Assembly (NCBI GenBank): GCA_963767245.1 | Contig: CAVYDG010000027.1 | Span: 76,654 to 140,653, forward strand | Origin: Roseiarcus sp963767245 | Lineage (GTDB): Bacteria > Pseudomonadota > Alphaproteobacteria > Rhizobiales > Beijerinckiaceae | Direction: 5' to 3' | DNA length: 64,000 nucleotides | In this document: positions 25,319 to 34,080 of the stretch, piece by piece | How the letters are laid out: each line of letters opens with the position of its first letter | Position numbering within the stretch: position 1 is the stretch's first letter | The notes under the pieces: model-generated | Seen by the model: only the letters and a program-made list of their open reading frames with translations | What the model was told of the DNA's origin: nothing | The model's database searches: none | Made by a program: the position numbers and the translations under genes

Positions 25319-26524
25319 ATGACCCATGACCCGAGCTCAAATTTGCCCAGTTCAAACCTGGAACATTCGCCCGACGGCCCCGTGACGTCGGATATCGTCT
25401 ATCCGTCCGCCATACCCTTCGTGATCGTTCACCTGGCGTGTTTCGCGGCGATCTGGACCGGGGTCACCGTCGAGGCGCTGGCGATCGGGGTCGGCCTCTA
25501 CTGGCTCCGGATCTTCGCCATCGGCGCCGGTTATCACCGCTACTTCGCCCATCGCGCCTATGAGACCAGCCGCGCCTTTCAGTTCGTTCTCGCGGCGGTG
25601 GCGCAGACGACGGCGCAAAAGAGCGTGTTGTGGTGGGCGGCCAATCATCGCGACCATCACCTCCATTCCGACACCGAGCTCGACGTCCATTCGCCGCGCC
25701 ATTTCGGTTTCGTCTATAGCCATTTCGGCTGGATCTTCGCCCGCCGCCACGAGGCGACGAATTTCGCCAGAGTGGAGGATTTCGCCCAATATCCGGAGCT
25801 CATGTGGCTCCATCGCCACGAACTCGTGCCTCCCTTCGTGCTCGCGCTCGCCTGTTTCGCCGCCGCCGGCTGGCCGGGCCTCATCGTCGGCTTCTTCTGG
25901 AGCACGGTTGCGGTCTATCATGCGACATTCAGCATCAACTCGCTCGCGCATGTCGTCGGACGCCGGCGCTACGTCACCGGCGACAACTCCCGCAACAATT
26001 GGCTTCTCGCCATCTTCACCATGGGCGAGGGCTGGCACAACAATCACCATGCGTATCAGAGCAGCGCGCGCCAGGGATTCCGCTGGTGGGAATATGATCC
26101 GACCTTCTATCTCCTGAAGCTGCTCGAGCGCCTCGGACTGGTGTGGAAATTGAAGCGCCCGACCCTCGAAGTGGTGCAGAACCAGCATCGGCTCGGGAGT
26201 CGAGTCATCGGTCGCGCCGCCTCGCTGGTCGCCGAAAGCTTCAACGCTGAGCGGATCGCAGCCGCGGTGGCGGCCGCGCTGGGCAGTCGCGGCCTGGCCG
26301 ATCTGCGCGCGCGCCTTTCGCAGGTGCAGCCGTTCGCGGCCATGGAAGTTCTCAGCGAATTGAATCTCCCCCACGTTCCGAGCAGGGCCGAGATCGTGGG
26401 CCGCGCCCGCTCGCTGCTCGCCAACTCCCCCTCAATGGAGGATATCGCGGCAAGGGCGCACGAGCTTCTCCTGGAGGCGATCGGGACCCGGTTGGCGACA
26501 CTGGCGGCCCAATCGGCCAGCTGA
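25319..26524 (+). CDS. Membrane fatty acid (acyl-CoA type) desaturase
   Basis: Di-iron membrane desaturase of the delta-9/stearoyl type that introduces a double bond into acyl chains. All three histidine boxes are present: HRYFAH at residues 73-78, HRDHH at 110-114, and WHNNHH near residue 240 (GEGWHNNHHAY). Hydrophobic segments lie at about 32-66 and 170-195. Unusually, ~90 C-terminal residues beyond the desaturase core form an Ala-rich helical extension (e.g. RIAAAVAAALGSRGLADLRA). It stands alone between unrelated genes, 86 bases after the methyltransferase. Confidence 0.9.
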   Translation: MTHDPSSNLPSSNLEHSPDGPVTSDIVYPSAIPFVIVHLACFAAIWTGVTVEALAIGVGLYWLRIFAIGAGYHRYFAHRAYETSRAFQFVLAAVAQTTAQKSVLWWAANHRDHHLHSDTELDVHSPRHFGFVYSHFGWIFARRHEATNFARVEDFAQYPELMWLHRHELVPPFVLALACFAAAGWPGLIVGFFWSTVAVYHATFSINSLAHVVGRRRYVTGDNSRNNWLLAIFTMGEGWHNNHHAYQSSARQGFRWWEYDPTFYLLKLLERLGLVWKLKRPTLEVVQNQHRLGSRVIGRAASLVAESFNAERIAAAVAAALGSRGLADLRARLSQVQPFAAMEVLSELNLPHVPSRAEIVGRARSLLANSPSMEDIAARAHELLLEAIGTRLATLAAQSAS

Positions 26525-26555
26525 GCGGCCGCCGTCATTGCGCCTCTCCGCGAGG

Positions 26556-27341
26556 TCACCGGTGCCCGCCGCCGTGTCCGCCGGCTGAGAAGGCGCCGCC
26601 GCCGCCATGAAAACCTCCGGGGCCGCCAAAGCCCTGAAGCCCCCCGCCGCCAAAGCCGTGAAAACCCTGGGCGCCGCCGCCTTGAAAACCGGGGGAAGCG
26701 GGAGCGCCAAAGCCATGAAAGCCCGCGCCGCCCGCAGCGCCGTGGAAAGCCGGGGCGCCGCCGGCCTGGAAGCCCGGGGACGGCGGCGCGCCAAAGCCGT
26801 GAACGCCCCCACCCCCGGGAACGCCGTGGAAAGAAGGAGCGCCGCCGCCTTGTGGGCGGGGGTATCCCGAAGGGCCTCCGGCGCCGGGCCGGTGCGAACC
26901 CGCGCTGCCCGCGCCAAAATGACGATAGGCGGGAGCGCCCCTCTGTAGGCCCGGGGCAATCGGAGCAGCGCTTGGGCCCGGACCATGATTCGGAATCCCA
27001 GGACGCCAAACGCCGACGCCGTGGGGGCCGTGGCGGCGGATCCTGTGACCACCGCCCCAGCCATTCCAGCCGTAAGGGCCGCCCCATCCGGCCCCATTGT
27101 CCCACTCGGAGCCGCACCAATACCAGCCAGGACCGTGCCAGCCGTCGTCGTACCAGCAGTAGTTTTGGTCATCGAAGGAATAGTACTGGGTTCTTTGGAT
27201 CGCCGACCAACCTTTCCAAGCAAACACCCCCTCTCCCGCCCGTTCGCCGACGCCAGCCGCGGCGCCGCTCGACACGAGCGCAAAGAAGAGCGCCAACAGC
27301 AGGGCGGCGGAAGAAGATTGCTTTCCGTGCGCGCGCGTCAT
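26556..27341 (-). CDS. Secreted glycine/proline-rich repeat protein
   Basis: An N-terminal signal peptide (SSAALLLALFFALVSSGAAA) is followed by an aromatic segment (DDQNYCWYDDGWHGPGWYWC, then GWGGPYGWNGWGGGHR) and a long C-terminal part. That part is made of degenerate ~20-residue units with GFHGFGAPASPGFQGGGA-like sequence, at least four copies between residues ~165 and 250. It is probably a periplasmic or surface structural protein; no enzymatic motif is seen. The start overlaps the stop of the upstream aspartyl-protease-like gene by 4 bases, so the two are translated together. The repeats are strongly GC-biased and create long false ORFs on the other strand. Confidence 0.75.
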   Translation of the reverse strand: MTRAHGKQSSSAALLLALFFALVSSGAAAGVGERAGEGVFAWKGWSAIQRTQYYSFDDQNYCWYDDGWHGPGWYWCGSEWDNGAGWGGPYGWNGWGGGHRIRRHGPHGVGVWRPGIPNHGPGPSAAPIAPGLQRGAPAYRHFGAGSAGSHRPGAGGPSGYPRPQGGGAPSFHGVPGGGGVHGFGAPPSPGFQAGGAPAFHGAAGGAGFHGFGAPASPGFQGGGAQGFHGFGGGGLQGFGGPGGFHGGGGAFSAGGHGGGHR

Positions 27342-28327
27342 TGCTTGTCAGCCGACCCCGGTGCGGCCCCTGGTTGCTTCGCGGCGGCGCCTTCCAGCCA
27401 CACGGTCGCGTTTTTCGGATCGAATACGATCGTGCCGAACAGGCGCAGAAACGAGGCCCCCAGTTGCGCCGCGGGCTCGGCCATTTCCGCGATCCCGCCG
27501 CAGCCGTTGGCGCGTTTCACGATCAGATGGAAGTCGTCGGTTTGCACGATCGGCGTTCCACGCTCGTTCTCGATCGTGAGCGTGCGATCCCCGAGCCGAT
27601 AGCGAGGCCAACGCTCATGGCCGTCGCAGGTCCAGACGTCGCTGTCGCCGACCCTGTCGAGCTTGATCCCGCTTTCGACGAGACGCTCGAACAGGGCCTG
27701 GTTGATGTCGACCGAGTGGGCGTAAGCCAAGTCCTCGTAGCCGGTGTCGATCTGCGCGAAGGCGCGGACTTCGCCAAGGCGCAAGAACACCACCGGCACG
27801 TCGGGCCGGCGCGGGTCGGTCTTGGCCGGATCGGAGGCAAAGAAGCCGGTCTGGTCGACCGGCGTGAGGCCGCGCGCGATCAGCGCCTGCGGCCGGCAGG
27901 GCTCGGCGCCCAGAACCACCGTGTCGGGAGCGAGCTCGACAGTCAGCCTGGACAGGAGGTCTGCGCCGATGACCCCGAGCTGTCCCTGATCGGGTTGAAC
28001 CAGCAGGTCGTAGCGCGCGAGATGAAAAAGGGCTTCCTCAATCCCCGGCAGCGAGATCGCCGCCTTCCGAACCGACCCTTCGGGCCCAACGAATGCGTCG
28101 ACCGACAACGCGCTCCGGGTCGCGCCGTAATCGATCAGGAACGGGCCGGTCTTCCCGTCGGCCGTGAGTTCGACATAAGGCGAGGCGCCGTTCGGGACGG
28201 CGATTCGTGCGATGGAGCGGCCGCCGCACAGAGCCTCCCTTTCGTGGTGATCGATGTCCATGCCGACGCCGAATATAAGAATGGCGAGCGCCGCGAGCGA
28301 GAGCGGGACGGTCCTCAAAGTCGCCAT
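27338..28327 (-). CDS. Two-lobed retropepsin-like aspartyl protease homologue, secreted or membrane-anchored
   Basis: The start at 28327 gives a hydrophobic signal or anchor (LSLAALAILIFGVGM); a longer version from a TTG at 28408 has no ribosome site. Two aspartyl-protease-like half motifs are seen: FLIDYGATRSAL (Asp66) and FAQIDTGYEDLAY near residue 195. The first has DYG in place of D(T/S)G. Each is followed by hydrophobic strands of the retropepsin kind (e.g. GVIGADLLSRLTVEL; LGASFLRLFGTIVFD). It may be a periplasmic protease or an inactive binding relative. It is coupled by overlap to the Gly-rich secreted protein downstream. Confidence 0.6.
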   Translation of the reverse strand: MATLRTVPLSLAALAILIFGVGMDIDHHEREALCGGRSIARIAVPNGASPYVELTADGKTGPFLIDYGATRSALSVDAFVGPEGSVRKAAISLPGIEEALFHLARYDLLVQPDQGQLGVIGADLLSRLTVELAPDTVVLGAEPCRPQALIARGLTPVDQTGFFASDPAKTDPRRPDVPVVFLRLGEVRAFAQIDTGYEDLAYAHSVDINQALFERLVESGIKLDRVGDSDVWTCDGHERWPRYRLGDRTLTIENERGTPIVQTDDFHLIVKRANGCGGIAEMAEPAAQLGASFLRLFGTIVFDPKNATVWLEGAAAKQPGAAPGSADKQ

Positions 28328-28531
28328 GGGCTCGGTCAGGATCGGAATTGTCAACGGCGCAGGTCCGGTTGGGCGGATCTCGACCGGGAGCCACGGTGAT
28401 TCCCCCAATCGTTCTGAAGCCCGTGAGTGTGATATGGGCGTTTCGACAGACGATGGCGAGGTCGGAGGCTTCGCGGCCGACCTGGTCTCGCTCTTCGCAA
28501 ATTCCCTTCGCCAGCGACAGGCGTGCCGCCC

Positions 28532-29533
28532 ATGCAGTCTTCCGGCTCACCGATCAACTACCGGCTTGGAAGCCTTTATGCGGTGATGACCGCCTGCCTG
28601 TACGCAACCCAGGAGCCATTTTCGTTTCCGGCCGCCCGGCATCTCAACACCATCCAGTTCGTGTGCCTGACGCAGATTGCGCTGCTCGTTTCGGTTCCGT
28701 TGTTGACGGCCCGACCGGCCAGTCGCCGCGACTTCGTCGCCCTGTTCAGAGAACCCGCCAATTACGGCTATCTGGCGGTCATCTTCGCCATCGGGATGAC
28801 CGGGTTATTGCTCTATAACCTCGGCCTCAGCCACGCCCATCCGATCATCATCTCGGCGATCCTCAACCTGTCGCCGTTCTGGGCGGCGCTGGTCGCGCTG
28901 GTCATTTCGCGAGTGGCGATCCCGATCTCGCCGGCGACCTTCTTCGGCTGCTTCGCCGGCGCCTTCATTGGCGCGATGGCGGTCGCGTGGAGCCAGCTCG
29001 GCGACGCCGACAAGCCGTCGTTCGGAGACCTGGCCGACAATTTCGTCCACGGCAGCTGGGTCTACGCCATTCCCATCCCGCTGTGTTCGGCGCTGGGCGG
29101 AACGCTGGTCGCGAGATGGTTCGGGAAATACAATAAATCAGCGGCGATCGCGGCCAATTTCCTGTTCGCGAACGTCATCCTGATTCCGTCCTGCCTGGCT
29201 ATTCTCGCCTGGCGGGGTCAGCTCACGTTCGATCAGCTGCAGGCGATCGTCCTGATGATCGTCGGCACCATCCTCGCTTCGTCGGTCGGGCGCGTTGTCT
29301 ATCAGGTCTCGCTGACGGTCACCGGCGGTGACAACGGCTTCGTCACCATGTTCTGGAACCTGGTCCCGGCGCTGACTGCGCTGGTGTCGCTCATCCTGTC
29401 GCACTGGATCGCGGATGAGCATTTCGCCATCAACCCGACCTTCTTTCTCGGCTCGGCGCTCATCGCCGCGTCGCTGGTGCTGTTCTCGCTGAAGTCCTGG
29501 CGGCAACCGGCGAGAGGATCGAACCCGCCCTAG
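28532..29533 (+). CDS. DMT-family (EamA-like) transporter
   Basis: Inner-membrane protein with about ten hydrophobic helices. Examples are YLAVIFAIGMTGLLLYNLGL, IISAILNLSPFWAALVALVI and FFGCFAGAFIGAMAVAW; the C-terminal half repeats the pattern, as in EamA drug/metabolite transporters. ATG 28532 is used; a GTG 9 bases upstream is the alternative. At 333 residues the length is right. It diverges from the protease gene with no regulator beside it. Substrate unknown; amino acids or metabolites are typical of the family. Confidence 0.82.
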   Translation: MQSSGSPINYRLGSLYAVMTACLYATQEPFSFPAARHLNTIQFVCLTQIALLVSVPLLTARPASRRDFVALFREPANYGYLAVIFAIGMTGLLLYNLGLSHAHPIIISAILNLSPFWAALVALVISRVAIPISPATFFGCFAGAFIGAMAVAWSQLGDADKPSFGDLADNFVHGSWVYAIPIPLCSALGGTLVARWFGKYNKSAAIAANFLFANVILIPSCLAILAWRGQLTFDQLQAIVLMIVGTILASSVGRVVYQVSLTVTGGDNGFVTMFWNLVPALTALVSLILSHWIADEHFAINPTFFLGSALIAASLVLFSLKSWRQPARGSNPP

Positions 29534-29881
29534 CACGCCGACCGCGAATCGTCGCCATCCTCGATGTCTCCGCGAAATGTCGGCCTACCGCCGGGTTCAG
29601 AACCAACCGGGGCGAACAATCGGCTGCGCGCTGCGGACGTACCTCCGTGGAACAACCTCCTGCCTCCAGCGTTTAACACCCATAGGCATCGTTCTGATAC
29701 TCGCGGAGGGCGCCAATGTTCAGCTTGTTTCCCACCCCACTATTCGCGGCAGGCGAAATTCTCTTGGGCCTATCGCTCACGATATTCGTCGGGTCCCTGA
29801 TCGCAACCTTGGGCGAGCGGGTTCGGGCGTATAGGCGGTAAGGCCGCCCATGGCTTCGCCCTGGCTTACGGAGTCGAGTTC
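29534..29881. other. Gene-free stretch
   Basis: 348 bases between the DMT transporter and a small hypothetical gene. Short ORFs on both strands have no motif, no good ribosome site and mutual overlap. I see no repeat, tRNA or clear promoter. Confidence 0.5.
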
Positions 29882-30241
29882 ATGAACGCGTCCGGAATAG
29901 ACCTCCCGCCCGACGCTGTGCTTGCCGCCTTGGCGAACGAATGTGCGCAAGCCTGGAACCGGGCTTATGAACTCGAGGACAAACGCCGGGAAGGCGAATG
30001 GTCGAAGTATTTCGCTGCTGTGGCCGAGGCCGAAGCGGTTGACGAAGCGCTTGCGCTTGTTCCAGCGCAGAGCCCGATCGGCGTGCGAATCAAATATGTC
30101 GTGGCCATGAGCAGGCTTTCGGAACACGGCGGCCGGCTCGCGGCGCGCCGCTCGGCAGATAGAGCCGGCCTTGTCGCCTCCCTCGATCGCGATAAGGCGG
30201 CGATGACCGTCACCTACTTGCCGAAGATCGCCTACGACTGA
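29882..30241 (+). CDS. Hypothetical protein, alpha-helical
   Basis: A 119-residue acidic helical protein (ANECAQAWNRAYELEDKRRE, KYFAAVAEAEAVDEALALVP) without signal peptide or membrane segment. I do not recognise a family. The start ATG follows GGAGTCGAGTTC, a fair ribosome site. It ends 22 bases before the 3' end of a convergent tRNA gene. The codon pattern is in keeping with a real gene, but the antisense frame over the same stretch is also open, so confidence is limited. Confidence 0.45.
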   Translation: MNASGIDLPPDAVLAALANECAQAWNRAYELEDKRREGEWSKYFAAVAEAEAVDEALALVPAQSPIGVRIKYVVAMSRLSEHGGRLAARRSADRAGLVASLDRDKAAMTVTYLPKIAYD

Positions 30242-30263
30242 AACTGTCGTCCTTCGGCGAGAA

Positions 30264-30338
<75 letters not shown>

Positions 30339-30420
30339 GTCTTTTAAGGGCGCGAACGGCGCCGGCCGAACGTCGCGGTTCCTGCCATAGGCGGGGGCGT
30401 GTGGCAAGGCGGCCGGCGCT

Positions 30421-30696
30421 TCATTCGCGCCAGTCGTCAGCCAGCGCGAGCGCGCGGTCGACGATCGCCATGAAAGCGTCCGACGGCGGCATCTCGAGAT
30501 TGTCGGTCTGGACGCCGGAGAGATAGGCATAGAGCGCGTCTTTGCCGTCGCCGCCGAGGATCCGGTCATAGAGCGTCTCGGCGTAGGCAAAAAGCTCGCC
30601 CTCGTTGCAATCGGCGGGCAGGTCCCAGGTGTTTCGCATGACGTCCAGGATCTCGCCGATCCGGGCGGACTTATCGGTCTTCGCCTTGTCGCTCAT
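30421..30696 (-). CDS. Small conserved-looking hypothetical protein
   Basis: A 91-residue acidic protein (KSARIGEILDVMRNTWDLPA, ELFAYAETLYDRIL, DAFMAIVDRALALADDWRE). The ATG at 30696 is preferred over the one 6 bases upstream, because GGAGG then sits 6 bases from the start instead of touching it. No domain is recognised and no membrane segment is present. It lies upstream of tRNA-Thr on the same strand, separated by 82 bases. The strong ribosome site makes it probably real. Confidence 0.6.
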   Translation of the reverse strand: MSDKAKTDKSARIGEILDVMRNTWDLPADCNEGELFAYAETLYDRILGGDGKDALYAYLSGVQTDNLEMPPSDAFMAIVDRALALADDWRE

Positions 30697-30987
30697 CGCC
30701 ATCCTCCATTCGTTTCGTCATGAAAGCGCGCCCCGCGCTGTGACGCCATCCCAACCGAACCGCTTTTCGAGGAAAATTGCCGGCGGCGGCGCGAATCGGC
30801 CTATATTTACCATATTTTTATAGTTATATTGGTCGAATCGTGTTGCAGAAAAAGGCGCCTAAGCCTTTGTAAACGCTTTGTCGCTCTCGAGAACACACAC
30901 TCGGTGCGCCGATGGGAATTGGGCAGCTTGACGAGCGCCCGGCGATACGGCCACTTGCGCCTCCCTTCGCCGCGAGAGAGGAACGGG

Positions 30988-31758
30988 TTGCGCTTTCTTG
31001 CCTATCGATGTCTCGGCGCGGCGGCGCTGGCCGGGCTCATGGTCTCAGGCGCTCCCGCTTCGGCCGATGAACTCGTCAAGTTCACGAGCGCCGGGGGCGG
31101 CGAGGCGATCCAGGGCTACCTGACCAGGCCGAAAGGCGCGGGGCCTTTTCCGGCGGTCGTGCTGCTGCACACCTGCCTCGGCCTGCCCGCGAACCGCCGC
31201 TCGATCGGTGACGCGCTCGCCGGCTGGGGCTACGTGGCGCTGTTCGTCGACGATTTCTCGACCCGCGGCCTCAAAGAAACCTGCGCGGTCGACTTCAACG
31301 AGGCGATGGCCGACGCCAATGGCGCGCTCGGCTTCCTCGCTGGCCGACCCTTTGTTGACGCCACGCGGATCGCCGTGGTCGGCTCCTCGCAAGGCGGCGA
31401 TACCGCGCTGAGGCTCGCGGCTTCCCCTGCCGGGGCGGGGGCGGCCTTCAAAGCGGCGGCCGCCTTCTATCCCCCCTGCGCCAACGAAGCGGACGCGCGG
31501 CTCGCCATCCCGACTCTGATCCTCGTCGGCGCCAAGGACGACGTGACGCCCGCCGCCGATTGCGCGCCACTGGCGAAGCGGCAGGCGCCCGGAGAGGTGA
31601 CGCTGATCGTTTATCCCGGCGCGGCCCATGCGTTTGACTTGCCGGAATTCGGCGTCGGGCGGCAAGTCATGGGGATGAGGCTCGCCTATGACCGCGGCGC
31701 GGCGGAGCGCGCCTGGGCGCAATTGCGCGATTTCCTCAAGGCGCGGCTCGGGCAGTGA
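30988..31758 (+). CDS. Secreted dienelactone-hydrolase-family protein
   Basis: Alpha/beta hydrolase of the dienelactone hydrolase family with a signal peptide. The TTG at 30988 is chosen because GAGAGAGGAA precedes it and a signal sequence follows at once (LAYRCLGAAALAGLMVSGAP, cut after ASA); the open frame further upstream is not protein-like. Core motifs are FPAVVLLHTCLG, the nucleophile VVGSSQGG (Ser where classical dienelactone hydrolases use Cys), LILVGAKDDVTP (Asp) and GAAHAFD (His). At 256 residues it has the family length. Substrate unknown; periplasmic location inferred. Confidence 0.8.
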   Translation: MRFLAYRCLGAAALAGLMVSGAPASADELVKFTSAGGGEAIQGYLTRPKGAGPFPAVVLLHTCLGLPANRRSIGDALAGWGYVALFVDDFSTRGLKETCAVDFNEAMADANGALGFLAGRPFVDATRIAVVGSSQGGDTALRLAASPAGAGAAFKAAAAFYPPCANEADARLAIPTLILVGAKDDVTPAADCAPLAKRQAPGEVTLIVYPGAAHAFDLPEFGVGRQVMGMRLAYDRGAAERAWAQLRDFLKARLGQ

Positions 31759-31925
31759 GCGGAAAAGCGATTTTCACGGTAGCCAATTGCAACACGCAGC
31801 AGACGCGGCCTCATTCCTATCGCCAAATTGAAGCGAGCGCGCTTGCCCTAGCAGAAGTGTCGGATTGACGCGCGGAGCGACTCCCAAGACAGTCATTGAC
31901 GCTAAGTCACATCAGGGGGAATCCT

Positions 31926-32660
31926 ATGCGAAGGTTTTTGACCGCCGCGTTCGGCGCGCCGCGCGCGCGCTCGTTGTCACATTGTCTATCGGCCCGATCG
32001 CGCGTTGCGCTTGCCGTTGCGCTCGTCGCAACGTCGCTGGCCGGAGGACTTGCTCCGGCGTATGCGAGCACCGTCATCGCTGAGGTGGCTGGCTTTACTG
32101 GCGGGGCCGACCAATCTCCGGGGAATGCGATCAGTTTCACGACAACCTCAGGGTTCACTGACGTCACCATCTCCGCTTTGCTGTACACCGCCGACTTCAT
32201 GACGGGGGGCGCCGCAACTGTCTATCTCACCGACAAGATTGGCGATGGAACGACCACCGCCAATGAAATCGCCAAAGTCAGCGTTACGGATCTGCCAGGT
32301 CAGTTCACGACCGACACGCCTGCGGCAGTTTTCACTGGATTGACGCTGCCTGCCGGAACCTACTACGTCATCGAAGCCAGCGATGCGGGCCCGCCCGGCG
32401 CATCCTGGGGCGGACCGGCATCTCCGACCGAGACAACCGCCCCGGGTGTGACTATCAATTCCATCCTGCAAGCTTCATCGCTTGCCGGCTATTCACCCGC
32501 GTCGGGCTTCGTGGCGGATAGCGAGTTTCAATTCACCTTTTCCGTCACGGGAAGTCCGGTCCCCGAACCCTCGACCTGGGCAATGATGCTGCTCGGCTTT
32601 GCGGGTTTGGGCTTCGCCAGCTACCGCGCGACCCGCGCGCGTCGTTCGATGGCGGCGTAA
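31926..32660 (+). CDS. PEP-CTERM sorting-domain protein
   Basis: Exported protein with signal sequence (ALAVALVATSLAGGLAPAYA, residues ~28-47). The Ser/Thr/Gly-rich body is probably beta-sandwich-like. The C-terminal PEPxxWA-type sorting tag comprises VPEPSTWAMML, a hydrophobic helix and the basic end RATRARR. Such tails are known to be processed by an exosortase, which is not in this window. The start at 31926 has AGGGGGAA 6 bases upstream. A clear terminator follows. Function of the body is unknown; its sequence resembles choice-of-anchor-type surface proteins. Confidence 0.85.
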   Translation: MRRFLTAAFGAPRARSLSHCLSARSRVALAVALVATSLAGGLAPAYASTVIAEVAGFTGGADQSPGNAISFTTTSGFTDVTISALLYTADFMTGGAATVYLTDKIGDGTTTANEIAKVSVTDLPGQFTTDTPAAVFTGLTLPAGTYYVIEASDAGPPGASWGGPASPTETTAPGVTINSILQASSLAGYSPASGFVADSEFQFTFSVTGSPVPEPSTWAMMLLGFAGLGFASYRATRARRSMAA

Positions 32661-32684
32661 AACTGGGCGGAATGCACTTGATGG

Positions 32685-32712
32685 AGGCCGCCGCTCCACC
32701 GGCGGCCTTTTT
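32685..32712 (+). terminator. Intrinsic terminator after the PEP-CTERM gene
   Basis: A perfect 9-base stem AGGCCGCCG/CGGCGGCCT with a 6-base loop is followed at once by TTTTT. It begins 25 bases after the stop at 32660. Confidence 0.9.
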
Positions 32713-32859
32713 CGTTTGAATTCTGATTCTCGCCATTGATTCGCCGCGATCCGCGAAGGAGGGCTCGTGGCCGACGCGATGTTGATTTCCATCTGGACGC
32801 GGCTTGCTTTAGAGACGCGCCCAAAGCGCGACGTTTTTCGCGCGATTCGGGAGTCTCTG

Positions 32860-33684
32860 ATGCGCAGACGCGAATTTCTCATCGGGGCGGCGGCGGGCCT
32901 CGCCGCTTCCTCGCCGCTCGCGGCGCTCGCCGCCGAGGGGCCGCCGCTGAGCGGGAAGGCCGAGTTCGTCGCCTGGATGACCGCCAATCGCCCCGCCGAG
33001 GACCACAGCTATCTCGAGCGGCGCTGGGACCGCTATCAGGTGCTGCTGCAGTTCAACGATCTCTGGACGCCCGCCGACAAGCGCGCCTTCCTGTTGACGC
33101 CGCGCCAGGAGTTCTGCCTGCCCGAGAACAAAGAGGACGCCTATGTCGGCCACTATCTCGACATCGGCTTCGGCGTCACCATCACCCCGCCCGGCACGAT
33201 GGGCCGGATGACCAGCGCGATTCAGGTGCACGGCGACAAGGTGCTCGAAATCGGCACCGGCTCGGGATTTCAGTCGGCGCTGCTCACCTATCTGACCAGC
33301 CGGGTCCATTCGATCGAGATCATTCCCGAACTCGCCGCGCGCACCCGCGGCGTCTACGACCGGCTGATCGCCGCGGGCTACCACGAGTACGGGAACATCG
33401 TGACCAAGAGCGCCGACGGCTATTACGGCTGGGAGGACGCGGCGCCGTTTGACAAGATCATCGTCACCTGCGGCATCGACCACATCCCGCCGCCGCTGCT
33501 GCAGCAACTGAAGCCGAACGGCATCATGGTCATTCCCGTCGGCCCGCCGGGCGCACAGCATATTCTCAAAGTGGTCAAGAAGACCGAGGATGGCGGCGAG
33601 CTGAGCGTCTCGCGCTCGGACATTTTCGGCGGCAAGGTTATCCCGTTCGTGCCGCTCAGCGGGGGCCACCAGAGCGAAGGCTGA
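32860..33684 (+). CDS. Tat-exported protein-L-isoaspartate O-methyltransferase-like protein
   Basis: The start at 32860 (GGGAG upstream) gives a twin-arginine signal, RRREFLIGAAAGLAASSP, ending near ALAA, so the protein is probably periplasmic. The body keeps the PIMT SAM motif KVLEIGTGSGFQSALL and the downstream HSIEIIPELA, TKSADGYYGW, FDKIIVTCGIDHIPPPLLQQ and GIMVIPVGPPG blocks. The PIMT substrate loop is altered (VTITPPGTMGRM where most have a Ser-containing tISqP). True PIMTs repair isoaspartyl residues in the cytoplasm and need SAM, so export is puzzling. A 274-residue length fits signal plus domain. Confidence 0.78.
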   Translation: MRRREFLIGAAAGLAASSPLAALAAEGPPLSGKAEFVAWMTANRPAEDHSYLERRWDRYQVLLQFNDLWTPADKRAFLLTPRQEFCLPENKEDAYVGHYLDIGFGVTITPPGTMGRMTSAIQVHGDKVLEIGTGSGFQSALLTYLTSRVHSIEIIPELAARTRGVYDRLIAAGYHEYGNIVTKSADGYYGWEDAAPFDKIIVTCGIDHIPPPLLQQLKPNGIMVIPVGPPGAQHILKVVKKTEDGGELSVSRSDIFGGKVIPFVPLSGGHQSEG

Positions 33685-33759
33685 CGCTTCGACCACAGCC
33701 GCCGCCGTCGGCGTCTGGCGTGGTCGCCGCCGGCAAGGTCTCGAACCGAGGAGAAATCA

Positions 33760-34032
33760 ATGCGCAAGACGCTCTATGCGTTCGCCGCCATCGGGTTCCT
33801 GGGCGCCGCCACGCTGGCCTTTGCCGCCGGTCCGGCCGTCACGGCGACTGGAAGAATAAAGTCGGTCGATATGATGAGGCATACCGTCACCTTCGAAGAC
33901 GGCTCGACCTATAAGCTGGCAAGGGGCGTCAAACTCAACAGAATGAAAGTGGGTGAGAGAGTGACGCTCACCTTTTACGCTGCTGTCGGCCCGATCACCG
34001 AGGCTTCGTCGGTCTCGCCAGCGGCGGATTAA
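33760..34032 (+). CDS. DUF1344 family secreted protein
   Basis: A 90-residue protein with a signal peptide (LYAFAAIGFLGAATLAFAA) and the short beta-rich DUF1344 body (GRIKSVDMMRHTVTFEDGST, KVGERVTLTF). Members are small periplasmic proteins of unknown function common in Rhizobiales. The start is backed by GAGGAGAAATCA. It is 75 bases after the methyltransferase and 48 before the DUF4105 gene. Confidence 0.85.
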   Translation: MRKTLYAFAAIGFLGAATLAFAAGPAVTATGRIKSVDMMRHTVTFEDGSTYKLARGVKLNRMKVGERVTLTFYAAVGPITEASSVSPAAD

Positions 34033-34080
34033 GCGCCAGGCGCGGGGAGCGCGCTGCGGCGCGAGGGGGAAGAAGTCCGC

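Noticed and set aside
26852..28399. 515-codon plus-strand ORF over the Gly-rich and protease-like genes
   Set aside because: Produced by the repetitive Gly/Pro codons of the minus-strand gene; residues are Arg/Gly-biased without signal or domain.
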